A DNA stretch of 64,000 nucleotides from an uncultured Draconibacterium sp. (GCF_963675065.1 NZ_OY775905.1:756501-820500), one strand, 5' to 3'; positions 10,106-19,095 are shown, numbered from the stretch's first letter. The notes: generated by a model not told the origin, from the letters alone. Numbers and translations are program-made.

Positions 10106-10137
10106 TTGACAAACAGGCTGAAAAGGTATTAACTTTG
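10106..10137 (+). promoter_or_regulatory. Promoter (-33 TTG / -7 TAACTTTG) for the 10185-11607 pair
   Basis: TTG at 10106-10108 is followed after 21 bp by TAACTTTG at 10130-10137, which fits the Bacteroidota TTTG/TTG-N19-21-TAnnTTTG consensus. It lies 47 bp upstream of the first gene. Confidence 0.65.
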
Positions 10138-10184
10138 TATAGTTCATATTTTTAGTAGTATTTATTAACTAAAGTATTCAAGCC

Positions 10185-11006
10185 ATGAAAAAGTTAAAAG
10201 CAGACAGAGGCATACAAGGATTGGTTCCGGCCATTATCTCTCTTGTAATCTTCTTCTTATGTTTTATTCTTTTCGATCTCAGAGTAGCTTTTTCAGCGCT
10301 GGGGATCCTGATTCTATGTTATTCGCTGGCATTCGGATTCTGGTCGTTTTATAAAACAGGCAATTATTATATGCTGGTGAGCGCTTTTTACCTACTATCT
10401 TTAGGCGGGCTAATGTTATTGATGAAAGTACCTGAAAGTCTAAATGCACCGGTCCCCCAGCTCCCTAATGAATTCAAAGTGGTCCTGGTATTTTTTTATC
10501 TTTTGTTGTTTTGGTTAATCTATGGAATGATTACCAAACGATTTAATTACAGGGGGCGTGAAGTGCTGGAATTGGCAGCATGGGATGTAGATGAAGGCCC
10601 TGAATCATATACAAAGCGGCCCCGACCTGCAGGAGTCGTCGATTATTCGAAATACGATATTATTGATTTCACCAACTACCTTAAACGCATAATGGTTGGT
10701 ATGACCTACCAGGAAGAAAACCGGATATTGATTGTTCCAATAAAGTACGGACATGAATGGGGTGCCTTGTACAATCCTAATTTTAACTACCTCGAAAAAA
10801 CCTGGATTGCTTTCAATTTCGACGGACAGGTATCGGTACATATTTCACGAAAAGATTACCTCAATTACAAAGAAGATCTGGCATTCGATCACCTTTGCGA
10901 ATCGATGGGAAAGTTGTTTATCACCTTTGCCGATTTTTACATGCGGGGCGATAAAGTAAGAATTTTAGACCGTTTGAATTCGGTTAAACTTGGAATATTC
11001 TCATAA
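10185..11006 (+). CDS. Inner-membrane protein of unknown function, 4 predicted helices plus soluble C-terminal domain
   Basis: The 273-residue product has hydrophobic segments near residues 13-32, 35-53, 60-80 and 97-117. A mixed soluble domain follows (about 120-273) that I do not recognise. That domain includes YDIIDFTNYLKRIMVGMTYQEENRILIVPIKYGHEWG-like sequence and ends with a short helix. A good promoter sits just upstream. The stop codon ends one base before the ATG of the winged-helix gene, so the two are very likely translated from one message and may act together. Confidence 0.8.
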   Translation: MKKLKADRGIQGLVPAIISLVIFFLCFILFDLRVAFSALGILILCYSLAFGFWSFYKTGNYYMLVSAFYLLSLGGLMLLMKVPESLNAPVPQLPNEFKVVLVFFYLLLFWLIYGMITKRFNYRGREVLELAAWDVDEGPESYTKRPRPAGVVDYSKYDIIDFTNYLKRIMVGMTYQEENRILIVPIKYGHEWGALYNPNFNYLEKTWIAFNFDGQVSVHISRKDYLNYKEDLAFDHLCESMGKLFITFADFYMRGDKVRILDRLNSVKLGIFS

Positions 11007-11007
11007 T

Positions 11008-11607
11008 ATGAACTTTGAACAAGCTGCCAGATTTGGCACATACATATCAAAAAATTATTCGAAAGATATTTTCAGACTTTTGAACAATTACCGCGACATT
11101 TCGGCGTCGGAAGCGGCATCGCGACTGGGCATACACATACAAACTGTCCAGGATTTTCTGGAAGCCATGGCCGACCTGGGAATTCTATCGAAGAAAGAAG
11201 TTACAGAGCGTAAACGTCCGTATTTTCGTTACACCCTCGAAAAACAAAAAATAGCATTTGAAATCGACCTGCTGGAAGAGTTGAGAAATTCCGGCGACAG
11301 TAGTTTGGAGCAATCAAAAATTCGCGAAAAAAGAAATGCGGGTGTACGTTTCTCGCTCGCCCGCAATGGCCAGTACTTTAGTAATCTTGCTATTTGGGTT
11401 GGCAAAGGGCGCGAACGCTCTGAAAAGAAAATCAATCTTACTACCGCACAGGGGAAGTTCCTCTATAATTTACCATTCCCCGATGGTGAACATCTGTCTC
11501 TTGAAGAGATTCGGGTAAAAGCCGGTGTTGAACCGGAGCATTTGCCCGAAATCAAAGACCTGGTTGAAGATCTCATTCAATACAAAGTTATTGAAGTTAT
11601 TGGCTGA
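11008..11607 (+). CDS. Winged-helix transcriptional regulator (ArsR/MarR-like)
   Basis: The 199-residue product has a clear winged-helix N-terminus (about 1-80): DIFRLLNNYRDISASEAASRLGIHIQTVQDFLEAMADLGIL is the recognition region and a YFRYTLEK wing follows. The C-terminal ~100 residues are unrecognised. I chose the ATG at 11008, one base after the preceding stop, over an in-frame TTG at 10990. Coupling to the membrane protein suggests the pair senses an envelope signal. That role is inference only. Confidence 0.8.
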   Translation: MNFEQAARFGTYISKNYSKDIFRLLNNYRDISASEAASRLGIHIQTVQDFLEAMADLGILSKKEVTERKRPYFRYTLEKQKIAFEIDLLEELRNSGDSSLEQSKIREKRNAGVRFSLARNGQYFSNLAIWVGKGRERSEKKINLTTAQGKFLYNLPFPDGEHLSLEEIRVKAGVEPEHLPEIKDLVEDLIQYKVIEVIG

Positions 11608-11702
11608 GGAAGTAGTTGAAAAAATTCCCGGTGTCCAAAACTTTTTCTTAAAAAGATGTAGTTTTTCTCGTTTCGTTGCGACCAACAAAGTGAAACAAAA
11701 AA

Positions 11703-12209
11703 ATGAAAGTGCTGAGATCAAAGAAAAAGGAATTCAGTGAATTGATCGAAAAACACCAGGCGATCATTCATAAAGTAACAATGGTTTATACCAATGGGCC
11801 GGCCGACCGCGAAGACCTTTTTCAGGAAATCTGCCTGCAGCTATGGAGATCGTATCCAAATTTCAGGGAAGAAGCAAAATTCACCACCTGGATGTACCGG
11901 GTAGCATTGAATACAGCAATCAGCGATGTGCGGAAAAAGAATAAGGATCTTCATTTTGAACAGCTGCGCGACAACGATCGTATGGAAACAGAACCTTCTG
12001 ACGAGAAGGAACAGATGAGACTACTGTACCGGGCTATTTCTAAACTCAACCGGATTGACAAAGCGCTAATTCTGCTTTGGCTCGAAGAAAAAAGTTACGA
12101 CGAGATAGCAGCGATTATGGGGACAACTAAAGGCAATGTAAGCGTGAAACTGGTGCGCATAAAGCGGAAGCTGGAAGAACTGGTTTCAGAAACAGAAAAG
12201 CAAGAGTAA
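11703..12209 (+). CDS. ECF-type RNA polymerase sigma factor
   Basis: A 168-residue sigma-70 family protein with only region 2 (about 25-80, with DREDLFQEICLQLWRSYPNF and TWMYRVALNTAISDVRKK) and region 4 (about 118-165, with KSYDEIAAIMGTTKGNVSVKLVRIKRKL), the arrangement of extracytoplasmic-function sigma factors. It directs RNA polymerase to a small regulon, normally under control of a membrane partner. The stop codon overlaps the next ATG by one base (TAATG), so the following membrane protein is the obvious candidate partner. Confidence 0.93.
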   Translation: MKVLRSKKKEFSELIEKHQAIIHKVTMVYTNGPADREDLFQEICLQLWRSYPNFREEAKFTTWMYRVALNTAISDVRKKNKDLHFEQLRDNDRMETEPSDEKEQMRLLYRAISKLNRIDKALILLWLEEKSYDEIAAIMGTTKGNVSVKLVRIKRKLEELVSETEKQE

Positions 12210-12955
12210 TGAACAAAAACGACGAAAAATTAAAAGCCATGTGGAACAAAGCAGAAACCCTGATGGAAGCTTCGGATTACAAAAGCTCGTCCATCGAACA
12301 ATTTATTTCGGGACGCTCGAACGATACAACACAAAAAATAAAGAATATAATTATTTTAGATCTGGTTTTGAAAGCACTCGCACTATGCGTGCTGGCCATA
12401 GACTTTGTTCTTTATTTTGGTACTACCAACGTAATGTCAGTTACGGTTGCAGGAATGGTATTACTTATTCCTTTAATTTTCATGCAATACAAAATGTTGA
12501 ACCGCTTTTCCGAGGCGGCTGACAACGGACAAAACACTCGCGACAAGCTGGCTTACATGCTCACTTACCTAAAAACAAAGTTCTTTACTACTCTACTTTC
12601 CGTATCGGGCACTTACCTCTTTGGTTTTATCGCCGGATCGTTGGTTTATTTTTACACTGCCTACGGTTATGTGCGACCGCTCGACGGTGTAGATTTTGTG
12701 GTATTTCTAACTTTTATCCTTATAGGTATTGCTTTTAACTTCTTTGTTAACCAGGGACAGGTAAAATACCACATTAAACACCTCGAAATCTGTTTGAATG
12801 ATCTAAATGACAAAAACCTGGAACTGGTTTCTGAAAACATTGAACTACAACGAAAACGCGACCGGACCAATAAAATACTGTTGGCATTGGTTCTTGTTAT
12901 CGGAATTCTACTGCTTGTTATTGTATTTAAAAACATCGGTTTTATTGTCAAATAA
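12209..12955 (+). CDS. Membrane protein translationally coupled to the ECF sigma factor (putative anti-sigma partner)
   Basis: A 248-residue protein with a polar N-terminus of about 45 residues, hydrophobic pairs near residues 46-66/70-92 and 124-150/158-180, then a coiled-coil-like stretch (about 185-220) and a final helix near 222-245. There is no zinc-binding HxxxCxxC anti-sigma motif and no FecR domain, so the anti-sigma role rests only on the one-base overlap with the sigma gene. Members of this context in Bacteroidota are usually annotated as hypothetical. Confidence 0.75.
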   Translation: MNKNDEKLKAMWNKAETLMEASDYKSSSIEQFISGRSNDTTQKIKNIIILDLVLKALALCVLAIDFVLYFGTTNVMSVTVAGMVLLIPLIFMQYKMLNRFSEAADNGQNTRDKLAYMLTYLKTKFFTTLLSVSGTYLFGFIAGSLVYFYTAYGYVRPLDGVDFVVFLTFILIGIAFNFFVNQGQVKYHIKHLEICLNDLNDKNLELVSENIELQRKRDRTNKILLALVLVIGILLLVIVFKNIGFIVK

Positions 12956-13006
12956 ACCGAACGAGGAACAGTGAACGTACTGTTTATCAACCAAAAATTT
13001 ACTGCC

Positions 13007-15028
13007 ATGAAAACAATAAAAACCATAAGTTGGCTATTGCTGTCTACTTTTTTATGGATAGCAGCAGCCGGCCAGAGCGTAAACGACCTGCCGAAAAAAA
13101 TGACTTACGCCGTTGAGATAGGCGGTGTACTGTGCGGCTATTCTGAAATAACCATACCCCCTACTGAAAAAGATGGCCGGGAATTATTAAGCGTAAATAC
13201 AGAAGCGCTCGTAAAACAGCGTGCACTGGGCGGAAATGTGGAGTTAATCATAACAGAGAATGTATTAATTACACCTGAAACAAAACTCCCCGTTTTTGTT
13301 GAACAGCGTTTTAAAACCAGAGCCGAGATCTACTCGTGTGCCACATTTAACAACGATGTTGCGTATTACACTTCCGTTGAAGGAGGAGAACCTCGGGAAA
13401 TCCAATTACCCCATGATGTAATTTTGGAGAATACACTCTCCTACCCCCATTTAATGAACGATTTTATTCAGGGAAATGCAGCAACAAAAGAATACAGGGT
13501 TTTCGATATCCAGAGTGGGGATATAATATCGAAAACCTATAAAAGGATCGGGGAAGAAAAACTGGAACTGGCGGGAGCCAATTATAATACAATTGTATTA
13601 GAAGAATTCAATCATCAAACAGGTATTACTGCAAAAATCTGGCTGAATAAAGAAAACAGTAGCGCGTTAAAAACCAAAGGCTCTAACCGGCTCATTTACC
13701 TTGCCAACGAATCCATAAAAAGGAGCATTCAGGTTGTTGATGTCGATAATTTGCTTTTTGCCCGGGTAGATAAAGTTATCGCTAATGTTCACCCTATTTC
13801 TTCCATGAGAATTGAAGCAACCATACAATCAGAAGGAGAAGTCATTACAGCGGAGAACTTAAATTTTCCGGGGCAGAAATTCGAAGGAACTGTAAGCAAT
13901 AATTTAATTGAAGGAGTATTTGAAGTTGACCGACAGCATTACACAGGAGAAAATGCGCCACCTTTTCCACCGAAGTTTTCTGATGTAAAACTAAAGAAAT
14001 ACCTTGAACCGGAAAGACTGATCGAAGCGGATCATCCCGTTTTAATTCAGGAAGCGGAACGTATTACAAAAGATTCAAAAGATGCCTGGGAAGCTGCAGT
14101 AAAACTCAGCACATGGGTTGGCGAGAATATTATGGGTGCCATTCCCGGAGGAACATCAGCCATAAATACCTATAATACCCGCGAAGGAGAATGCGGCTCC
14201 CATTCGCGATTACTGGCAGCTTTTTGCCGTGCGGTTGGCATTCCGGCTCGACTTTCAATCGGATGCATGTACATTTCGTATGCGGGTGGTTGCTTTTATC
14301 AACACGCCTGGACCGAAGTTTATATGGGCGATGCCGGGTGGGTAGCTATTGATGCTACCGCACACGAGTTTGATTTTGTAGATGCCGGACATATCAGGTT
14401 GGGAGAAAAAACTTCCTTTAATCCGAAAGCCATGAAAATTCTGGACTATCAAATGGAGAACGCAATGGTTGATAATACCGTTCCTGATGAATACAAGAAA
14501 TACCTCGGCAATTACCTGTTTGAAGAACGAAACAGCATTTTTAAAATTCTTTATCAAGATGGAAGTCTCGCTGTTGATATTCCCAATGCACAAGTGCTGG
14601 CACTTAATCCACCCGATGAAAACGGGGTGCTTTATCCAACGGTATCCAGGCAACTGAATTTTTCTTTCGGAAACGACATCTATGGGAATATTTCTACCAT
14701 GAAACTGCAACAGGTAATTCCTTTAGGTAAAAAGTTTGAACAGGACAGCATTGGCTCTGAAGTGCCAAACGAAATAAAACCACTTGTCGGAAATTACTGG
14801 CTGGCACAGGCACAGGCCGCTTTTAAAGTAATTTATGAAAACGGAATCCTTGCTTTTATAAACCCTTTGACAAATGAAACAGTAAAACTACCGAAACACA
14901 CTGAATCCGGATTATGGAAAGATGAATTGGGTAAAAATGAAGTGGAGTTTGAAAGAAACGATGCTGATGAAGTGGTAAGAATGCTCTTATATGTTAATGT
15001 TTATTTGAAAAAACAAATTGAACTTTAA
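13007..15028 (+). CDS. Secreted transglutaminase-like protein with two C-terminal repeat domains
   Basis: The 673-residue product has a signal peptide (MKTIKTISWLLLSTFLWIAA), which favours the ATG at 13007 over an in-frame GTG at 12971. The transglutaminase-like core lies near residues 370-470. It shows a full papain-like triad: Cys396 in EGECGSHSR, His433 in QHAWTEVY and Asp449 in AIDAT. The ~200 residues after it hold two related units beginning YLGNYLFE and LVGNYWLA, each with an FKxxYxxGxLA strand, resembling DUF3471-type domains. Such proteins are thought to act as peptidases or amide-bond enzymes in the periplasm. It follows the sigma/membrane pair by 51 bp and may be co-transcribed. 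Confidence 0.88.
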   Translation: MKTIKTISWLLLSTFLWIAAAGQSVNDLPKKMTYAVEIGGVLCGYSEITIPPTEKDGRELLSVNTEALVKQRALGGNVELIITENVLITPETKLPVFVEQRFKTRAEIYSCATFNNDVAYYTSVEGGEPREIQLPHDVILENTLSYPHLMNDFIQGNAATKEYRVFDIQSGDIISKTYKRIGEEKLELAGANYNTIVLEEFNHQTGITAKIWLNKENSSALKTKGSNRLIYLANESIKRSIQVVDVDNLLFARVDKVIANVHPISSMRIEATIQSEGEVITAENLNFPGQKFEGTVSNNLIEGVFEVDRQHYTGENAPPFPPKFSDVKLKKYLEPERLIEADHPVLIQEAERITKDSKDAWEAAVKLSTWVGENIMGAIPGGTSAINTYNTREGECGSHSRLLAAFCRAVGIPARLSIGCMYISYAGGCFYQHAWTEVYMGDAGWVAIDATAHEFDFVDAGHIRLGEKTSFNPKAMKILDYQMENAMVDNTVPDEYKKYLGNYLFEERNSIFKILYQDGSLAVDIPNAQVLALNPPDENGVLYPTVSRQLNFSFGNDIYGNISTMKLQQVIPLGKKFEQDSIGSEVPNEIKPLVGNYWLAQAQAAFKVIYENGILAFINPLTNETVKLPKHTESGLWKDELGKNEVEFERNDADEVVRMLLYVNVYLKKQIEL

Positions 15029-15039
15029 AAACTGCAGCC

Positions 15040-15225
15040 ATGGAATACAAAGTGCACAAACTAAAAGTTAATATGAATGAAGATAAGCAAATACTTGAGC
15101 AATTTTTAAATAATTTGCGTGGCGAAGTAGTGTCTATTGTTCCCAATGTTAAGCCAATCTTCAGGCCAATGGGAGCCACGGCCAAAGTCGATTTCCTGCT
15201 AATAATTGAAAAGCTTGTAATTTGA
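15040..15225 (+). CDS. Small conserved-looking protein of unknown function (61 aa)
   Basis: It starts 11 bp after the transglutaminase stop on the same strand. The 61 residues are soluble and regular, with a helix near residues 13-27 (DKQILEQFLNNLRGEV) and an amphipathic end (KVDFLLIIEKLVI). There is no signal peptide or membrane segment. The tight spacing and plausible composition support a real gene. I do not recognise the family. Confidence 0.6.
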   Translation: MEYKVHKLKVNMNEDKQILEQFLNNLRGEVVSIVPNVKPIFRPMGATAKVDFLLIIEKLVI

Positions 15226-15246
15226 CCATCAATTTATTGGCATTTA

Positions 15247-15277
15247 TTTGCTAATTATCTAAAAATAACTACTTTTG
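15247..15277 (+). promoter_or_regulatory. rplU-rpmA promoter (TTTG-N19-TACTTTTG)
   Basis: TTTG at 15247-15250, a 19-bp spacer and TACTTTTG at 15270-15277 make a near-perfect Bacteroidota promoter 86 bp upstream of the rplU ATG. Confidence 0.8.
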
Positions 15278-15297
15278 CAGTCCAAATTTTGAATCGA

Positions 15298-15338
15298 TCA
15301 GGCTCGAATAAGTGAAATCCGATGCGATATCCGCCTGA
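15298..15338 (+). promoter_or_regulatory. Possible structured 5' leader of rplU
   Basis: In the ~80-nt leader between promoter and ATG, TCAGGC (15298-15303) can pair with GCCTGA (15333-15338), closing a 29-nt internal region. Ribosomal-protein operons are often autoregulated through such leaders. That role is inferred here. Confidence 0.35.
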
Positions 15339-15363
15339 CGGTGTAAACATTAAAAGTATAAAT

Positions 15364-15675
15364 ATGTACGCGATTGTTGAAATTGCAGGACAGCAATTCA
15401 AAGTAGAAAAAGACAAGAAACTTTTCGTACATCACCTGGATGCAGAAGAAGGTGCATCGGTTGATTTCGACAAAGTATTGCTGGTTGACAACGACGGTAA
15501 AGTTGCCGTTGGTACTCCAACCGTAAAAGGTGCTAAAATTACAGCCAAAGTGCTGGAACATGTGAAAGGTGACAAAGTGATCGTATTCAAAAAGAAACGT
15601 CGTAAAGGCTATCAAAAAATGAATGGTCACCGTCAGCAGTTTACTCAAATTCAAGTAGAAACCATTGTTGGATAA
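15364..15675 (+). CDS. rplU: 50S ribosomal protein L21
   Basis: A 103-residue protein matching L21 along its whole length: MYAIVEIAGQQFKVE at the start, then VLLVDNDGKVAVGTPTVKGAKITAKVLEHVKGDKVIVFKKKRRKGYQKMNGHRQ. It binds 23S rRNA in the large subunit. I chose the ATG at 15364; the frame extends 14 codons upstream without family similarity. It begins the rplU-rpmA operon. It lacks the C-terminal extension known on some Bacteroidota L21 proteins; a similar tail is on L27 instead. Confidence 0.97.
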   Translation: MYAIVEIAGQQFKVEKDKKLFVHHLDAEEGASVDFDKVLLVDNDGKVAVGTPTVKGAKITAKVLEHVKGDKVIVFKKKRRKGYQKMNGHRQQFTQIQVETIVG

Positions 15676-15694
15676 TTTATAAAAAGATTTTACC

Positions 15695-16246
15695 ATGGCT
15701 CACAAAAAAGGTGTAGGTAGTTCGAAAAACGGACGCGAATCGGAAAGTAAACGACTGGGAGTAAAAGTATACGGAGGTCAGTTTGCTAAAGCTGGTAATA
15801 TTATTGTTCGCCAGCGTGGTACTCAACATTTCCCTGGAGACAATGTAGGTATGGGTAAAGACCATACTTTATTTGCATTGACCGACGGAACTGTTGTATT
15901 CAGAAAGAAAAGAAATAACCGCTCATACGTATCGGTAGCTCCTGAAGTTGAGGTTGCAGTTGCAGAAGCTCCTGCAAAAGCTGCTCCTAAAAAAGAAGCT
16001 GCTCCGGTTGTTGAAGAAGTAAAAGAAGAAGCTCCTAAAGCAGAAGCTAAAGGCGACGATCTTACTAAATTAACTGGTGTAGGACCAAAATTAGCTGAAG
16101 TATTAGCCGAAGGTGGTTTTACAACTTACGCTGAGGTTGCTGCAGCATCTGTTGAAGCAATTCAGAAAGTTCTTGAAGAAGCAGGAAGCCGCTACGCTTC
16201 AAAAGATCCACAACCATGGATTGAAGAAGCTAAAGGTTTAGCTTAA
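15695..16246 (+). CDS. rpmA: 50S ribosomal protein L27 with C-terminal helix-hairpin-helix extension
   Basis: Residues 1-83 are a canonical L27 (MAHKKGVGSSKNGRESESKRLGVKVYGGQ, then GTQHFPGDNVGMGKDHTLFA). L27 lies near the peptidyl-transferase centre. The protein continues to 183 residues, whereas usual L27 has about 85-95. An Ala/Lys/Glu/Pro-rich linker (about 84-122) leads to a ~60-residue domain with LTKLTGVGPKLAEVLAEGGF, a helix-hairpin-helix core, ending in PQPWIEEAKGLA. The reading frame is uninterrupted and codon use does not change, so this looks like a genuine fusion. It lies 19 bp after rplU. Confidence 0.95.
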   Translation: MAHKKGVGSSKNGRESESKRLGVKVYGGQFAKAGNIIVRQRGTQHFPGDNVGMGKDHTLFALTDGTVVFRKKRNNRSYVSVAPEVEVAVAEAPAKAAPKKEAAPVVEEVKEEAPKAEAKGDDLTKLTGVGPKLAEVLAEGGFTTYAEVAAASVEAIQKVLEEAGSRYASKDPQPWIEEAKGLA

Positions 16247-16291
16247 GATATTGATAAACCAGAGGGTTTAACCTCCCTCAAAGGAAATATG

Positions 16292-16324
16292 AAACTCCTG
16301 TCGTTACCGGCAGGAGTTTTTTTT
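16292..16324. terminator. Intrinsic terminator after rpmA, shared with the convergent esterase gene
   Basis: AAACTCCTG, a short TCGTTACCGG centre and CAGGAGTTT followed by a long T run form a strong hairpin. A residues on the left arm allow use from both sides. Confidence 0.85.
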
Positions 16325-16342
16325 ATGGGCATTTTTGTGTTT

Positions 16343-17395
16343 TTATTTTAAGGCTTTATCCAAAAAGTCAACCATTATTTTAATCACTTTCGGATCGGAG
16401 AAATGACCTCCGCCATGATTTGCTCCAACAATAGCATATCGGGTTGATTCAACACCTGCTGTGCGAAGTGCATTATGCAGTAATACACTTTGGCTTGGAG
16501 AAACCAGTGCATCAACTGTACCATGAATTAAAAGAAACGGAGGATCGTTTTTATCCACATAATTCACCGGATTGGATTTAGCGACTACTTCAGGTTTATC
16601 AAGAATCGTTAACCCACTGTTTTTACCGTGCACAAACATAGCTTCTGGTGCTTCTTTCGTAAAGTGCGCCTCTTCAGCGTCTTTATCGTAGTCGGCACCA
16701 ATTTTTGTCAGATCGCTTAATCCATATACAACAATAGCCGCCTGCACATCGCTGCTTTGGTCGAGATTTTCTCCCTCTTCAAACACTTCTTCGCCATTTG
16801 TAGTTCCGGTCATTCCGGTTAAATAACCTCCTGCCGATTCTCCCCATACAGCCACTTTCTCGGGATCGATACCATATTTCTGTGCATTGGCACGCATGAA
16901 CCGTATAGCAGATTTTGTATCTTTTACCGCATCGCTGTATAATCCGTTCGTTGCCACATGATATTCAATACTTGCTACAACATATCCGGCTTTGGCAATT
17001 TCGCAGCGGTTGTATAAACTGCTGTTTTTGGGCGCAAACATAAAACCACCACCGGTAAGAAATATAACACACGGATAGTTTTGATCATCTGCCGGTCTGA
17101 CGATATCCATTTTCATCGACATTGGATTGCCAACAGAATTTTTCGTTTCGTGAAAAATTACGTTTTCAGTTAGCGTAATGTTTTCAGGAACCTCCCTAAC
17201 CATTTTGGGAGCACCGGAAATATCTTCGAGTACAATACTGGTGCTGTTATCACAAGGTTTTATTTCTTGTGGTATTAACAAACCTCCCATTCCGGGGATA
17301 GCTTTTCGTTCTTGTTTTTCTTGTTGAGCAAAAAGAACATTTACAGAGCCAGTTAATGCAATTACTGTTAACAGGAAAAAAGATAGTCTTCTCAT
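16343..17395 (-). CDS. Secreted alpha/beta-hydrolase (carboxylesterase/BD-FAE-like)
   Basis: The 350-residue product has a signal peptide ending near residue 24. The fold is shown by VWGESAGGYLTG (nucleophile Ser187), an acid loop in HGTVDALVSPSQS and a late His in GANHGGGH. The oxyanion-hole segment reads FLTGGGF (about 113-117), where hormone-sensitive-lipase-type esterases have HGGG, so the usual His is a Thr. It probably hydrolyses ester bonds in the periplasm or outside the cell; substrate unknown. It is monocistronic and convergent with rpmA. Confidence 0.88.
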   Translation of the reverse strand: MRRLSFFLLTVIALTGSVNVLFAQQEKQERKAIPGMGGLLIPQEIKPCDNSTSIVLEDISGAPKMVREVPENITLTENVIFHETKNSVGNPMSMKMDIVRPADDQNYPCVIFLTGGGFMFAPKNSSLYNRCEIAKAGYVVASIEYHVATNGLYSDAVKDTKSAIRFMRANAQKYGIDPEKVAVWGESAGGYLTGMTGTTNGEEVFEEGENLDQSSDVQAAIVVYGLSDLTKIGADYDKDAEEAHFTKEAPEAMFVHGKNSGLTILDKPEVVAKSNPVNYVDKNDPPFLLIHGTVDALVSPSQSVLLHNALRTAGVESTRYAIVGANHGGGHFSDPKVIKIMVDFLDKALK

Positions 17396-17545
17396 AACAA
17401 TTTTTTATTTGTTTTATAAAACTGACTAACTGAACACTCCTTAAAAAATGCGGAGATTTCTGTATTTCACAATCAGGGTTTTAAACTATTGCTATTAGAT
17501 TGAAAATTAGAAATAGGTTTAATCATAAAGTGCCAATTCATTTAT

Positions 17546-17553
17546 TAAATTTG
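17546..17553 (+). promoter_or_regulatory. Bacteroidota -7 box upstream of serS
   Basis: TAAATTTG, 22 bp before the serS ATG, matches TAnnTTTG. No clear -33 TTTG at the right distance. Confidence 0.6.
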
Positions 17554-17575
17554 CAGCCTAATAAATGGAAAAGAC

Positions 17576-18850
17576 ATGCTCAACTTAAAATTTATACAAG
17601 ACAATCCGGAGTTAGTAGTAGAAAAACTAAAACGTAAAAATTTTGATGCTTCCGAAATTGTTTCAAATATTATATATCTTAATACTAAAAAAAATAAGCT
17701 ACAGGGCGAAGCTGACTCGGCAAAAGCTGAAATGAATAAAATTTCGAAAGAAATTGGAATGCTTTTTCGCGAAGGCAAACACGAAGAAGCCAACGCTGCC
17801 AAAGAACGCACTGCCGAGCTAAAAGAAAACATTAAAAACTTTGATGTTGATTTTGCAGCCATTGAAGAAAAGGTTTACGATTTGCAGGTTCAGCTTCCTA
17901 ACTTACCTCATGAATCGGTTCCTGTTGGAAAAGGAGAAGATGACAACGAGGTGATTAAACAAGTTGGCGAGATTCCGGCAATGGATGAAAAAGCACTGCC
18001 ACACTGGGAGCTGGCGGCCAAATACAACCTGATTGATTTTGAGTTGGGGGTAAAACTTACAGGAGCAGGATTTCCGGTTTACCGCGGAAAAGGAGCTCAA
18101 CTGCAACGTGCACTTATCAATTTCTTTTTAGCCGAAGCATCAAAAGCAGGTTACGAAGAAATTCAGCCACCATTGGCAGTTAACGAAGCATCGGGTTTTG
18201 GAACTGGTCAGCTGCCCGACAAAGAGGGACAGATGTACCACATTACTGAAGACAATTTATATTTGATCCCAACGGCAGAAGTTCCGGTAACCAATATTTA
18301 CCGCGATGTAATTCTGGATGCCAAAGACCTGCCTTATAAAAATACCGCGTATAGTGCCTGTTTCCGTCGCGAAGCCGGTTCCTACGGTAAAGATGTTCGT
18401 GGACTGAACCGTTTGCACCAGTTCGACAAAGTGGAAATTGTACAAATTGCACATCCCGATAAATCATACGAAATTTTGGATGGAATGGTAGCTCATGTTG
18501 AAGGCTTAGTTGCCAAACTTGGTTTGCCTTACCGCATCCTTCGTTTGTGTGGTGGCGATATTAGTTTTACATCTGCCTTAACTTTCGATTTTGAAGTGTT
18601 TTCTGCAGCACAGGAAAAATGGCTGGAAGTTAGTTCGGTTTCCAACTTCGAATCGTTCCAGGCCAACCGCTTAAAACTGCGTTTCCGCGAAGAAGGCGTG
18701 AAAAAACCACAAATTGCACACACCCTTAACGGAAGTGCGTTGGCATTGCCACGTATTGTTGCGGCCTTGCTCGAAAATAACCAAACGCCTGAAGGCATTA
18801 AAATTCCTGAGGCACTGGTTCCGTTTACCGGTTTTGATATTATCAATTAA
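17576..18850 (+). CDS. serS: Seryl-tRNA synthetase
   Basis: A 424-residue class II aminoacyl-tRNA synthetase of usual length. Residues 1-105 form the long antiparallel coiled-coil arm that contacts the tRNA variable arm. The catalytic core contains motif 2 (SACFRREAGSYGKDVRGLNR followed by HQFDKVEIV) and motif 3 (LNGSALALPRIVAALLENNQ). It charges tRNA-Ser (and tRNA-Sec where present). Monocistronic, with its own promoter and terminator. Confidence 0.98.
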   Translation: MLNLKFIQDNPELVVEKLKRKNFDASEIVSNIIYLNTKKNKLQGEADSAKAEMNKISKEIGMLFREGKHEEANAAKERTAELKENIKNFDVDFAAIEEKVYDLQVQLPNLPHESVPVGKGEDDNEVIKQVGEIPAMDEKALPHWELAAKYNLIDFELGVKLTGAGFPVYRGKGAQLQRALINFFLAEASKAGYEEIQPPLAVNEASGFGTGQLPDKEGQMYHITEDNLYLIPTAEVPVTNIYRDVILDAKDLPYKNTAYSACFRREAGSYGKDVRGLNRLHQFDKVEIVQIAHPDKSYEILDGMVAHVEGLVAKLGLPYRILRLCGGDISFTSALTFDFEVFSAAQEKWLEVSSVSNFESFQANRLKLRFREEGVKKPQIAHTLNGSALALPRIVAALLENNQTPEGIKIPEALVPFTGFDIIN

Positions 18851-18925
18851 AATTCTATTTATTTAGCGAGTGTTAGCAACTGAATAAAACGCTTCATCCC
18901 GCTGAATTATATGCAAAAAAGAGAG

Positions 18926-18968
18926 GCTATCTTAAACGGAATTATTTCTTTTAAGATAGCTTCTTTAT
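18926..18968 (+). terminator. Intrinsic terminator after serS
   Basis: GCTATCTTAAA and TTTAAGATAGC (11-bp perfect stem) enclose a 13-nt loop, followed by the T-rich TTCTTTATTATTT. Confidence 0.75.
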
Positions 18969-19095
18969 TATTTGAGCTTGATACCGCTAACTGTTTTTGT
19001 CTTTTCTATATTATGCATTTTCAGGAAATTGCTATAACTTAGGAAACCGAATTAAAGCTAAAAGACAAGACTGGCTTCCCAAAAAAACCAATATC

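Noticed and set aside
12209..12955. Classical zinc anti-sigma factor next to the ECF sigma
   Set aside because: There is no HxxxCxxC motif or FecR domain. Only the one-base overlap supports a partnership.
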